Assembly (NCBI GenBank): GCA_964401455.1
Contig: CAYNYI010000014.1
Coordinates: 1-35,459 of the forward strand
Length of the DNA: 35,459 bases
Source: CAYNYI01 sp964401455
Lineage (GTDB): Bacteria > Fibrobacterota > OXYB2-FULL-49-7 > CAYNYI01
Direction: 5' to 3'
The notes beneath the pieces are model-generated. The model made no database searches. It was not told the origin of the DNA and saw only the letters and a list, made by a program, of their open reading frames with translations. The translations under genes and the position numbers were made by a program. This document shows positions 1 to 7,770 of this stretch, piece after piece. Position 1 is the stretch's first letter. Each line of letters opens with the position of its first letter.

Positions 1-57
1 CGCTGTAAAGAAAAGTAAGCCGGGGTGCAGGGGCGGCGCGCCCTGCCCATATATCCG

Positions 58-81
58 GTCCGGGATTTCCTGGACGATTTT
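58..81 (+). terminator. possible rho-independent terminator of a gene upstream of the window
   Basis: A 7-bp stem (58-64 with 69-75, one G-T pair) closes an ATTT loop and is followed by GATTTTA on the plus strand. The T-run is short. It would end a plus-strand gene lying left of the window. No coding frame can be confirmed in 1-57, which also holds a 6-bp GC hairpin (27-32 with 41-46). Confidence 0.3.
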
Positions 82-89
82 AAAAATAG

Positions 90-113
90 ATTCCCCGGTC
101 GGAGCCGGGGAAT
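90..113. repeat. REP-like palindrome (ATTCCCCGG...CCGGGGAAT)
   Basis: Perfect 9-bp arms at 90-98 and 105-113 flank a 6-nt loop, and GACG follows the right arm. The G-ATTCCC...GGGAAT-GACG layout resembles the dispersed intergenic palindromes common in bacterial genomes, such as the dRS3 class of Neisseria, although here 12 rather than 8 bases separate ATTCCC from GGGAAT. Only one copy lies in the window, so its repeat status is inference. Confidence 0.4.
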
Positions 114-209
114 GACGTTGATGTTGGATCACGGCATAGTTGCGACACAGCCTCCAAGTACGGAAATGACAATGTTTCGGCATATCACAGTCATCATCGT
201 ATCCGGGGT

Positions 210-500
210 CTATCCCTCCTCTACCGGCACCCATTCCTCACGGACTTCTTCCTGAATCTCAACTTCCATAAAAATAGGTTCTTCCCTCGTAAAAGGCCTG
301 ACCTTTACTCCTGACGGCTTACAGCCCGACTGGTAGAATGTCCTGTAATACTTCCCTGTGTCAAGATCAAGCACGATAACCCGGCAGGTACTGACACCTT
401 TTCTCTCTGCAACATACTCCCGGCTTATGACCTCAAAGCGGTCATTTCTTTCCCAGCAGATTTCATGGGCTTCTTCGGGTGAGAATCTCAGGTTTGACAT
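210..500 (-). CDS. hypothetical protein, 96 aa
   Basis: I do not recognise the family. The product is a small, charged, soluble protein with no signal peptide or membrane segment, and its C-terminal 25 residues are very acidic (runs of E with EEVREEW). The ATG at 500 is preferred because a GAGGAG Shine-Dalgarno sits 6 nt upstream. A TTG two codons further up (504-506) would directly abut that site. The mid-region reads like a small beta-rich domain (VIVLDLDTGKYYRTFY), but no motif is diagnostic. It is a single-gene unit between the palindrome-bearing region to its left and the terminator of the next gene to its right. The clear ribosome binding site and plausible composition make it a likely real gene of unknown role. 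Confidence 0.7.
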   Translation of the reverse strand: MSNLRFSPEEAHEICWERNDRFEVISREYVAERKGVSTCRVIVLDLDTGKYYRTFYQSGCKPSGVKVRPFTREEPIFMEVEIQEEVREEWVPVEEG

Positions 501-577
501 AATCAACTCCTCTGATAAATTATAAAGACCTGTATTTATAATTTAGTCCGTAGAAGCCGCAATATTATGTCGGGGCA

Positions 578-615
578 ATAAAAAAAAATACCGCCCCGTA
601 AAAGGGGCGGTATTT
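578..615 (-). terminator. rho-independent terminator of the outer-membrane protein gene
   Basis: A perfect 12-bp stem (586-597 with 604-615) closes a 6-nt loop. On the minus strand it is followed by an uninterrupted run of at least eight Ts (complement of 579-588). It lies about 33 nt past the stop of the gene that ends at 648. Confidence 0.92.
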
Positions 616-647
616 ATATGTTATTTGTTGTCCTGAGAGCCCTGGAT

Positions 648-1727
648 TTAAAGGCCGTTGAGCCCCAGCCCTACACCGGCATTAAAGGCGTTGTTATGAC
701 CGATATTGTATTCGGCGAATATGTCGAAAACCGCGACAGAGACCCTCGCGCCGATAAGATAGCGGAAGCCGTTGTCACCGTCTATATCGAGCTTAACATT
801 GGTTCCATCTGCAATACCGCCCTCTACAGTATAATCGAAGGTCATGTTTGAAGACTCAAAACCGATAGCCGTATATACTCCCGCGCCGACTATAAACTTG
901 AAATCGGCCGAAGCGCAAATCGGCATCAGCTGCCAGTTAGAAAAAGAAAGAGGACCGAGTTCCATACTTGTATGGCTGTAGTTCGCCGAAGCATGGACCA
1001 TGGGTACGCTTCCGAGAAAAGGAATGTGGTCTGTATATTCATACTGGAGACCGAATCCGAAGAAGCTGAATTTTCCGAGGTCCTCAAGGTCTATTTCCGG
1101 CATAGTGCGGAGTTTAAGCTGAAGTTTGAAAGGAAGACCTATATTTATCTGCGGATACATAAAAGGAAGGGCTCCTACATCTTTGCCGAGGTTTGATCCT
1201 CCCGGATGCGAGAAAAGAGTGTCGTCAAGAGACCCGGTGCCGTTCAGTGCGGTCATCGTTGCTGCGTCAACATTGTTTGATTCGAGGAGCTGTTTAAGGG
1301 TAAGAGCTTGTCCTTCTGAAGAACCGAAAATGGTCGGTGATTCCGGAATTTCGAGTTTAAACTTTTCTCCGGAGAGAGAGTCGGTTATAATTGTTGCAGC
1401 CGGACCGCTAAGTCCCATGGAATTGACAATTCCGGCGGCGTCCACTTCGCCGTAAAAATCATATGTCCAGTCCGCTTCAGGAATGTTGATAACAGGAAAT
1501 CCGAAAACAACGCTCAAGCCGAAAGGCAGCTTCATGAATTCATAGCTTTTCGAGGAATTCACCCATCCGGTATTCATTCCTGTTCCGAGGATATTTACAA
1601 CAGGAGCGATATAGGATTCCGCATTATCCTCGGCAAGTTTCTGCAGATCTTCCTGAAGAGAACTCTCGGCCGCGGCGCTGAGCGGAAGCATTAAAATTGC
1701 CAGTAAAAAGATTGAATATTTAAACAC
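648..1727 (-). CDS. outer-membrane beta-barrel protein, DUF6588-like
   Basis: A 359-aa exported protein. A Lys residue and a hydrophobic stretch ending in LPLSAAAES (residues 1-22) form a signal peptide with an AxA-type cleavage site. The rest alternates amphipathic strands and glycine/aromatic residues (FGFGLQYEY, HASANYSH, FDIFAEYNIG), and the C-terminal strand ends in GLGLNGL, as expected for a barrel in the outer membrane. The arrangement resembles the DUF6588 family of FCB bacteria; that assignment is from memory and tentative. The start codon is GTG, with GGAGGG only 3-4 nt upstream. A strong terminator follows, so it is probably transcribed alone. Two inverted repeats upstream may be regulatory. 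The transported substrate, if any, cannot be told. Confidence 0.8.
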   Translation of the reverse strand: MFKYSIFLLAILMLPLSAAAESSLQEDLQKLAEDNAESYIAPVVNILGTGMNTGWVNSSKSYEFMKLPFGLSVVFGFPVINIPEADWTYDFYGEVDAAGIVNSMGLSGPAATIITDSLSGEKFKLEIPESPTIFGSSEGQALTLKQLLESNNVDAATMTALNGTGSLDDTLFSHPGGSNLGKDVGALPFMYPQINIGLPFKLQLKLRTMPEIDLEDLGKFSFFGFGLQYEYTDHIPFLGSVPMVHASANYSHTSMELGPLSFSNWQLMPICASADFKFIVGAGVYTAIGFESSNMTFDYTVEGGIADGTNVKLDIDGDNGFRYLIGARVSVAVFDIFAEYNIGHNNAFNAGVGLGLNGL

Positions 1728-1863
1728 ACACCCTCCTTTAATTAGGTTTTATTTGAGTAAATTCACTCTTATTAATCTCAGTTATTCAACTAAAGGAAAT
1801 CTAATAAAAATTAGCCTGTAAGGCAATAGAAAATAGAAAAGCGGGCAGAGTAAATCCGGAGGG

Positions 1864-3282
1864 TCAATTACGCTCGTCTTTGTCGAACGGTACCGCGTCA
1901 GAAGTCCTGATATACCAGTCGGTAAGTTCCTGAGTAAGCTCAGAGCGGATTTCATTGAAAGCCGGATCTTCATAAAGGTTTTTTAATTCCTGTGGGTCGG
2001 TTTCGAGGTCGTACAGTTCAGAAATTTCGGCAGGACGCCGGATGAGTTTATACTTACCGCGCCGTATCATTACTGTTCTTGTAACGCTCTCCGGATGCTC
2101 CTGCTGCTGAATCCCTTTTGGATAATACAATTCTTCTTTGTCCTCAAAAAAAGCCCCGACTCCTTCAAAGCAATGGGGTTCATTGAGGTTATACCCTCCT
2201 TCGGCAAAAACGGCACGGTCCGGATCGGCCGGTTTACCTTCGATAATTGAGGGGAGCTGCGAGCGGGCGAATGACGTATGTCCGGGTTCTATATTTTCCG
2301 CATCCAGTATTGTTGCCGAAATATCAAATGATTCAACCGGTTCTTTTATTCTAAGCCCTTTTTTACCGCCCGGCATTTTTATGATCAGGGGAACTCTCAC
2401 ATGTGTATCGTCAAAACAATTGGGCCATTTCTCGACGAGTCCGTAATCCCCTGCACAGTCTCCGTGGTCCGCGGTAAGTATGACCGCCGTGTCGCCTGAG
2501 AGGCCTTCAGAGTCAAGAGTATCAAGAATAAGCCCGAGCAGGTAGTCGGCGCAGCTTACCATTCCGAGATAAACAGAATTGATCTTTCTGAAAAAATCCT
2601 CATCGAATCTGGAGAGCTCGCGGTATTTTCTTATGAGGCTGTAAAAAGATGGCTTGCCCCCGATATCCGGCGGTCTGAGCGCAGGCACACCCAACGGGTT
2701 GTACATATCATGAAAAGGCCGCGGAGCGGCGTATTCGGGATGGGTGAACGACATCGGAAGATAAAGTGTAAAGGGCTTATCGCAGGTTTTACGGTTTTTC
2801 AAAAATTCAACTGCATCCAGTATGTCCTGTCCGTCATTTGTTTCCTCCGCTTTACCCGGGAAAGGCTCATGGAGGAAACTGTAATAACCGGGTTCTCCGA
2901 ATTTAAATGAATTCGGGCCGTGCGTTTTTCCGGGACGCGCATTTCTGAAATCCACATTATCTTTAAATGAGTCTTTTGAGTAGAGGTCGTTTTTTCCGTG
3001 CCATTGGATGTGATGGCCATTATTTTTCAAATATCCGAAAAGACTTTTCTCGTGCGGGCGTAAAAGGTGCCAAAGTGTTCTGTGCCCGCTGACATGAGGG
3101 TAATGGCCCGTCATCATGCAGCAGCGTGAAGGCGTGCAGACAGGGTTCTGAGAGTAGCAGTTTTCGAAAAGAACTCCCTCCGAGGCGACCTTGTCAAAAT
3201 TAGGTGTTTTCACAAGCGGATGACCGTAGCAGGCCAGAGAGTCTGCCCTCAGTTGTTCTGAAACCATTATTACGTAATTCAT
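1864..3282 (-). CDS. sulfatase (arylsulfatase family, formylglycine-dependent)
   Basis: A 472-aa hydrolase of sulfate esters from the alkaline-phosphatase superfamily. Residues 49-53 are CTPSR, the core of the CxPSR motif in which Cys49 is oxidised to formylglycine. Metal and substrate residues are visible: EQLRAD at 9-14 (the EQ variant of the usual first metal site), HP at 181-182, ADHGD at 271-275 and Lys285. Length is typical. There is no signal peptide, so it is predicted to be cytoplasmic. This suggests it acts on imported small sulfated compounds, or that its true N-terminus is longer; however, the family fold starts right at this Met, so a longer N-terminus is unlikely. No formylglycine-generating enzyme or anSME lies nearby. 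The start has no clear Shine-Dalgarno. The substrate cannot be predicted from sequence alone. Confidence 0.92.
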   Translation of the reverse strand: MNYVIMVSEQLRADSLACYGHPLVKTPNFDKVASEGVLFENCYSQNPVCTPSRCCMMTGHYPHVSGHRTLWHLLRPHEKSLFGYLKNNGHHIQWHGKNDLYSKDSFKDNVDFRNARPGKTHGPNSFKFGEPGYYSFLHEPFPGKAEETNDGQDILDAVEFLKNRKTCDKPFTLYLPMSFTHPEYAAPRPFHDMYNPLGVPALRPPDIGGKPSFYSLIRKYRELSRFDEDFFRKINSVYLGMVSCADYLLGLILDTLDSEGLSGDTAVILTADHGDCAGDYGLVEKWPNCFDDTHVRVPLIIKMPGGKKGLRIKEPVESFDISATILDAENIEPGHTSFARSQLPSIIEGKPADPDRAVFAEGGYNLNEPHCFEGVGAFFEDKEELYYPKGIQQQEHPESVTRTVMIRRGKYKLIRRPAEISELYDLETDPQELKNLYEDPAFNEIRSELTQELTDWYIRTSDAVPFDKDERN

Positions 3283-3348
3283 AGCCTGAAAACTAAATAT
3301 TCCTGCATTACCAATTCAACACTAATCTTGTTTTATTTGTCGCCGCTA

Positions 3349-3377
3349 TTGCAAAATCCTGAAAAATAGAATATAAT
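3349..3377 (+). promoter_or_regulatory. sigma70-type promoter for a leaderless STAS gene
   Basis: TTGCAA at 3349-3354, a 17-nt spacer, and a perfect TATAAT at 3372-3377. The expected start site, about 7 nt after the -10 box, falls on or next to the ATG at 3384, and no Shine-Dalgarno is present. Confidence 0.65.
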
Positions 3378-3383
3378 AACAGT

Positions 3384-3713
3384 ATGGTCCAATTAGATGA
3401 AGTAAAAATAATTTCAATACTTGAAAGCAAATCCGCTGTAGGTGAGCTTATGGCTCTTCAGAGGAAAATCAGTGATGAGAAGTTTTTTGAGGGCTGCCGC
3501 TTTTTAGGGATTGATATAAGCGGTCTCGAAATAGTAAACAGTATAATACTTAGTTTTGTTGTGAAGCTTTATAAGCAGGCTAAAGAAAGAGGCATTGAGC
3601 TCGGCCTTGTGGTTTCTTCCGTGAGTATCAGAAAAACGATAAGTAACTCCGGGCTTGTAAAATATATTCCTCTATATTCGACTGCCGAAGAAATTATCCG
3701 TCTGTCCCGCTAA
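3384..3713 (+). CDS. STAS-domain protein (anti-sigma-factor antagonist type)
   Basis: A 109-aa single-domain STAS protein of the SpoIIAA/RsbV kind, which in characterised systems binds an anti-sigma or kinase partner and is switched by phosphorylation. The conserved strand-loop-helix reads LGIDISGLEIVNSIILSF. Aligned with the DSSG phosphosite, Asn replaces Asp and the phosphorylatable Ser is kept (NSI). The C-terminal half keeps LVVSS and the final helix AEEIIRL. No partner kinase, PP2C phosphatase or sigma factor is adjacent. It overlaps the oppositely oriented cstA-like gene by 20 bp at the stop codons. The promoter places transcription at the ATG itself. A second STAS gene lies at 22148. 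Confidence 0.85.
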   Translation: MVQLDEVKIISILESKSAVGELMALQRKISDEKFFEGCRFLGIDISGLEIVNSIILSFVVKLYKQAKERGIELGLVVSSVSIRKTISNSGLVKYIPLYSTAEEIIRLSR

Positions 3714-5346
3714 AAATATTTCCTTCCCTTTTTTTCTCGCGAAGAACCTGCATGGCGGAATATACCGTAAGAAAGATTGCCGTGCAGAAAAGTATAACAG
3801 CTAGAGTTCCGAGAAGGAGGCTTCCGTTTTCGGATATAAGTTCTCGGGAAGCGAGTTGAAAAAGTGATGTTAACGTGACCGCGAACATGAAAAGCATCGG
3901 GATTGCCGCAAACAGGAACGGTCTTCGATTTCTTACCATATAAACAGTAAGGGCCAGAAGCGCCAGTGAGGCGAGAAGCTGGTTTGCGGATCCGAAAAGC
4001 GGCCAGATCGATTTCCACCGGCCGCTGACAGCCAGTATTCCGCCGCCGGCAATTGTAACGAGGGTCGCGAAATATCTGTCTGACAGAATTTTTCCGGCTT
4101 TTCCGGGTGCATGAACGCTCATCTCGCTGAAAACAAGTCTGCCGAGCCTGCCGGCTGTGTCAAGTGATGTGAGAGCAAAAGCGGATATGGCAAGAGAAGC
4201 GAACATTATTCCGCTTTCTCTGGGGATGTAAAGCGCCGTGGCGAATTCACCAATACCCGATGAGAAGACCGCTACAGGGTTTACCGCGCCGGAAGACGCG
4301 AATTTCGCGGCGAATTCCTCTTTGCCGAGATAGGCCGCAGTAATAAGGGCAATCACGGCAAGCAGACTTTCGATAAGCATGCTTCCGTAGCCGACCGGAA
4401 GCGCGTCTTTTTTCTCATTGAGCTGTTTTGAAGTTGTTCCGGAGCTTACCAGAGAATGAAATCCTGAGACGGCGCCGCAGGCCACGGTTACGAAAAGGAT
4501 CGGAAAAATGTTTCCCAGTCCTTCGGCCTTTAATCCTGTAAATGCCGGAGACTTAAGTTCCGGGTTATAAAAAATTATCCCGGCGGCGCCCATTATGAGG
4601 GTCGCGTAAAGCAGGAAAGAGTTAAGGTAATCTCTCGGTTGAAGAAGGAGCCATACGGGAAGTATGGAAGCCGCGAAGACATATGCAAGCAAAATGTATA
4701 TCCATGTTTCGCTGCTTATCCGGAGTGGGAAAAAGTTTCCGGCCGCCATTGAAATTATAAGCAGAACTATTCCTCCCCCCGACCCTGTGAACAGTCCGAA
4801 ATATTTTTTTCTAAGGCCGTACCCAAAAATAACAGAAACAAAAATAAAAAAGACCGAGGCAGATGCGACTTCCGGTTTGGCTTCGAAAGTCCGGGCCACA
4901 ACAATGTCAAAAACCGCCACGACCAAAATGAGGGTCGCCCAGGTGAATATCATGAAAACGAGTTTGCCGGGGAGTCCGACATATTTTTCTATTATTTCCC
5001 CAACCGATTTGCCGCTGTTGCGGACAGAAAGGATAAGCGCCGAGAAGTCATGCATTCCGCCAATCAGTATTCCTCCGAGAACAATCCAGAGCCATACGGG
5101 GCCCCAGCCGAAAACAACTGCGGTAACAGGGCCGATTATCGGAGCGGCGCCTGCGATAGATGCGAAATGATGCCCCATTAAAACCGGGGCACGTGCCGGA
5201 ACAAAGTCCAGCCCGTCATTCAAGAGATGCGCCGGAGTCTTTCTATTTTTATCGACTCCAAGCACATTCAGGAGGAATCTTCCGTAGAAAACATATCCCG
5301 CGGTAAAAAGTCCCGCGCTTATTATAAGAATCAGCCCTGCGCTCAT
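3694..5346 (-). CDS. cstA: CstA-family pyruvate/peptide transporter
   Basis: A 550-aa inner-membrane protein with about 15-16 hydrophobic segments. Family hallmarks are the N-terminal GRFLLNVLGVD...TPAHLLNDG region, VPARAPVLMGHHFASIAGAAPI, GGMHDFSALILSVRNSGKSVGEI and CGAVSGFHSLVSSGTTSKQL. CstA and its paralogue BtsT take up pyruvate in Escherichia coli, and CstA has also been linked to peptide use under carbon starvation. At about 550 residues it is the shorter form found in many anaerobes; E. coli CstA is about 700. It is the last gene of a four-gene operon and starts 23 nt after the stop of the preceding secreted protein. Its start has a GGGGGAT ribosome binding site. Its 3' end overlaps the convergent STAS gene by 20 bp. 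Confidence 0.93.
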   Translation of the reverse strand: MSAGLILIISAGLFTAGYVFYGRFLLNVLGVDKNRKTPAHLLNDGLDFVPARAPVLMGHHFASIAGAAPIIGPVTAVVFGWGPVWLWIVLGGILIGGMHDFSALILSVRNSGKSVGEIIEKYVGLPGKLVFMIFTWATLILVVAVFDIVVARTFEAKPEVASASVFFIFVSVIFGYGLRKKYFGLFTGSGGGIVLLIISMAAGNFFPLRISSETWIYILLAYVFAASILPVWLLLQPRDYLNSFLLYATLIMGAAGIIFYNPELKSPAFTGLKAEGLGNIFPILFVTVACGAVSGFHSLVSSGTTSKQLNEKKDALPVGYGSMLIESLLAVIALITAAYLGKEEFAAKFASSGAVNPVAVFSSGIGEFATALYIPRESGIMFASLAISAFALTSLDTAGRLGRLVFSEMSVHAPGKAGKILSDRYFATLVTIAGGGILAVSGRWKSIWPLFGSANQLLASLALLALTVYMVRNRRPFLFAAIPMLFMFAVTLTSLFQLASRELISENGSLLLGTLAVILFCTAIFLTVYSAMQVLREKKREGNIFSGTDG

Positions 5347-5369
5347 AACATATCCCCCGCCGTATTTTA

Positions 5370-6194
5370 TTATTTGAGATCTTTCAGAATTTTTATATCC
5401 GGTTCATAATAGGAGAAGTCAAGTTTATCCTTGTCCATCATTTTCAGAATATTTTTTGTTATATCATCCGGATTTGTTTTATCGGAAACAATTATAAATA
5501 TTTCTTCGGGAAGAAAACGCTGCCTGACAACACGGTTCTCGGTATATACCGGCTCAATTCTTGAAGAATTTCTTGTCAGGTCCTTGTCCTTATAATATGA
5601 TACGACATAATCCACCGGATTGTCGCTGAACCACCCGCTGCGTTCGTCAATCTTGTGCCTTGAGCGGTAAACGATTTCGGTTCCCTGCAGGCAGCTAAAG
5701 AAAAGACCGGCGTCATCTTCTTTTTTTCGCCGCCCGTATGGATATTTTTTTATTACATAGCCGTAAAGAACATCGAAATAACGGGGAGAGGCCTTTGTGT
5801 TTCCGTTAATGTCATGAACCGTAGTGCCGTAGACAAGAAGCGGAAAACCCAGGTCGATAATGTATTTCACGGACATTGCCTGCAGCTTTTCTAATCTAAG
5901 CATATTGAGATTAGATTTTTTAAGAGCGGAGATTGCCTCGGCAATAGTGGTCTTGTCTTTTAATTCTAAAGGCTCCCGGTTATGTATGTTTGCCGCTTTT
6001 ACGCATGCCTCCGGGAGAAAAAGAGGATAGAGGTTTTTGTCGGAAACAGCAATGAATTTTAATTTTGACCTATATTCCGGGATAAGAGCGGGATCAGAAA
6101 TATTTGGAATAATGTTTCTTGTAAGCGGAGCTGCCCCGGCGGCAAATCTAATTGCGGTAACCGCAATCAATAAAAAAAACTTTATGCTGTTCAC
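5370..6194 (-). CDS. secreted protein of unknown function, 274 aa
   Basis: Unrecognised. The N-terminus (a Lys, a hydrophobic stretch, then AAGAAP around residue 22) is a signal peptide, so the mature protein of about 250 residues is probably periplasmic. Two segments (LGFPLLVYGTTVHD, then YFDVLYGYVIKKY) recall the GxPVIV and substrate-strand pattern of papain-like C39 folds, and a Cys is present in LPEACVKAANI. The resemblance is too weak to call a peptidase. The start is GTG with AAGGGA 7 nt upstream. It sits 22 nt after the TPR gene and 23 nt before cstA, which implies co-transcription and a possible shared role in envelope nutrient handling. Confidence 0.75.
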   Translation of the reverse strand: MNSIKFFLLIAVTAIRFAAGAAPLTRNIIPNISDPALIPEYRSKLKFIAVSDKNLYPLFLPEACVKAANIHNREPLELKDKTTIAEAISALKKSNLNMLRLEKLQAMSVKYIIDLGFPLLVYGTTVHDINGNTKASPRYFDVLYGYVIKKYPYGRRKKEDDAGLFFSCLQGTEIVYRSRHKIDERSGWFSDNPVDYVVSYYKDKDLTRNSSRIEPVYTENRVVRQRFLPEEIFIIVSDKTNPDDITKNILKMMDKDKLDFSYYEPDIKILKDLK

Positions 6195-6216
6195 GGCTTT
6201 ATCCCTTAAAAACAGT

Positions 6217-7770
6217 TTATCTTATATCGGCTTCCAACTCCAGTTCTCTGAGTTTTTCTTTCAGCGTTTCCGCCTCAGGCTGGTTCGGCGCCAGTTCGAG
6301 TGATTTTTTGAGAAGAGTATACGCTTTTCTGGGGCTGTTCCCGGAGCGCATATATAAATGGGCGTATGTCTTGTATACTTTATAATCATCCGGGTCTATT
6401 TCTATGGCCTTGTCGAATGCGAAGGAGGCTTCTACCGGTTCCGATAATGAGGCATGGGCCTTGCCCAAACCGTAGAAAACATCGAAATCGCTGAAATAAA
6501 TTTTTGAGAGGTTTTTAAATATCTCAAGGGCTTTTTCTGAATTCTTTCTGTAAAGGGCAATTTCACCGAGGGCGATGTTGGTTTCTTTGTGGTCGGGGTT
6601 TATTTTTAATACATCCTGAAAGGCTTCTTCGGCCTTTGTGTACATTTTCTGAAAATAATAGATATAACCGAGGTTATACAGGGCCTTCAGGTTTTCCGGG
6701 TCTTTTTCGAGGATGAATTTAATCTGTTCCTCCGCCTCTTTATAGCGTCTTGTATTTATAAGCGCTAAGGTCAGCTCGTTTCTTGCGAGCATATTGTCTT
6801 TATTTCCATTCACGGCTCTTTTGAGGTATTCCGCGGCCGAAGAGTATTGTTCGAGTCGGTTTAGTACAGTTCCGAAATCGGCAAGAAGCCCCGAAGAAGG
6901 CGATTCGATTTTTTCGGCGCGTGAAAGAAGCCCGAGTGCTTCCTGATATTTTTCCTGGATTATCCTCAGTCCGGCGAGCTCGGTCAGGGCCTCTACACTG
7001 AAAGGGTTGGCCCGGAGGGCGGAGTTGAATTGAAACGCCGCTTCCGGGAATTTTCCCTGTACCCGGAATATGCGGCCGAGTCCGAGATAACCCGCGTAAG
7101 AATTTTTGTCGATTCCGATGGCAACTCTGAATTCGAAGGCGGCTTTTTTATAATCTCCCTCGTCAAGATATAGATTTCCGAGATATAGATGCGGCACAGA
7201 GTATTTACGGTCCATTGAGGCCGCTTTGTTATAGTATTTGACGGCTTCATCCTTATTGCCGGTTATTTCATAGATTTTTCCTGTGTTGGCGACATATTCG
7301 GCATTGGACGGGTCCGATGAAGAGGCTTTTTTATAGTAGTCGAGAGCTTTTTTATAATCGCCCTTTAGACGGTTTGTTGTTCCGAGGTTAAAATATATCC
7401 GCGGTTTTGATCCCGATGTTCTGAGTAGTTTCCGGTATATCTTTTCGGCTTCTCCGAACATTCCGAGCGCGGAGTAAGTATTGGCCAGATTGTTAAGTAT
7501 CCGCTTGTCGTCTTTTTTCTTTTCGGAGGCTTTTTCAAAATATTTTTTCGCTTCATTATAATTTCCGGAAAAGAAATACGCGATGCCGAGAGAACTGTTA
7601 TACGCGGGGTCAGAAGGAGAGGCGGAAACCGCTTCTTTTAACTTTCTTATCGCGTCTATGTAATTGCCGGATCGCATGAATTTCTGCCCCTCTTCGTAAT
7701 ATTCTTCACCGGCTCCGTGCGCGGCGGATAAAATGAGGAAAATGAAGATCGCGGTTATTTTAGTTTTCAT
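6217..7770 (-). CDS. periplasmic TPR-repeat protein (about 14 repeats)
   Basis: A 517-aa protein made almost wholly of tetratricopeptide repeats, which form helical scaffolds for protein contacts. The ATG at 7770 is chosen: it begins a signal peptide (KTK, a hydrophobic run, then SAAHGAGEE), whereas an upstream in-frame extension to 7860 would place 30 unrelated residues in front of it. This start overlaps the end of the upstream propeller gene by 11 bp, which suggests translational coupling. About fourteen 34-residue units run from residue 22 to 503, each with the W/Y-G-A-P spacing (for example LGYIYYFQKMYTKAEEAF). A short charged helix ends the protein. Its partner is unknown; the coupled membrane propeller is the obvious candidate. 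Confidence 0.88.
   Translation of the reverse strand: MKTKITAIFIFLILSAAHGAGEEYYEEGQKFMRSGNYIDAIRKLKEAVSASPSDPAYNSSLGIAYFFSGNYNEAKKYFEKASEKKKDDKRILNNLANTYSALGMFGEAEKIYRKLLRTSGSKPRIYFNLGTTNRLKGDYKKALDYYKKASSSDPSNAEYVANTGKIYEITGNKDEAVKYYNKAASMDRKYSVPHLYLGNLYLDEGDYKKAAFEFRVAIGIDKNSYAGYLGLGRIFRVQGKFPEAAFQFNSALRANPFSVEALTELAGLRIIQEKYQEALGLLSRAEKIESPSSGLLADFGTVLNRLEQYSSAAEYLKRAVNGNKDNMLARNELTLALINTRRYKEAEEQIKFILEKDPENLKALYNLGYIYYFQKMYTKAEEAFQDVLKINPDHKETNIALGEIALYRKNSEKALEIFKNLSKIYFSDFDVFYGLGKAHASLSEPVEASFAFDKAIEIDPDDYKVYKTYAHLYMRSGNSPRKAYTLLKKSLELAPNQPEAETLKEKLRELELEADIR

Noticed and set aside
4664..5170. 168-codon open frame on the plus strand
   Set aside because: Shadow of cstA on the opposite strand; composition is the complement of membrane codons.
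5370..6194. C39-like cysteine peptidase for the secreted unknown
   Set aside because: Only one Cys and short strand similarities match; no convincing Cys-His-Asp order is visible.
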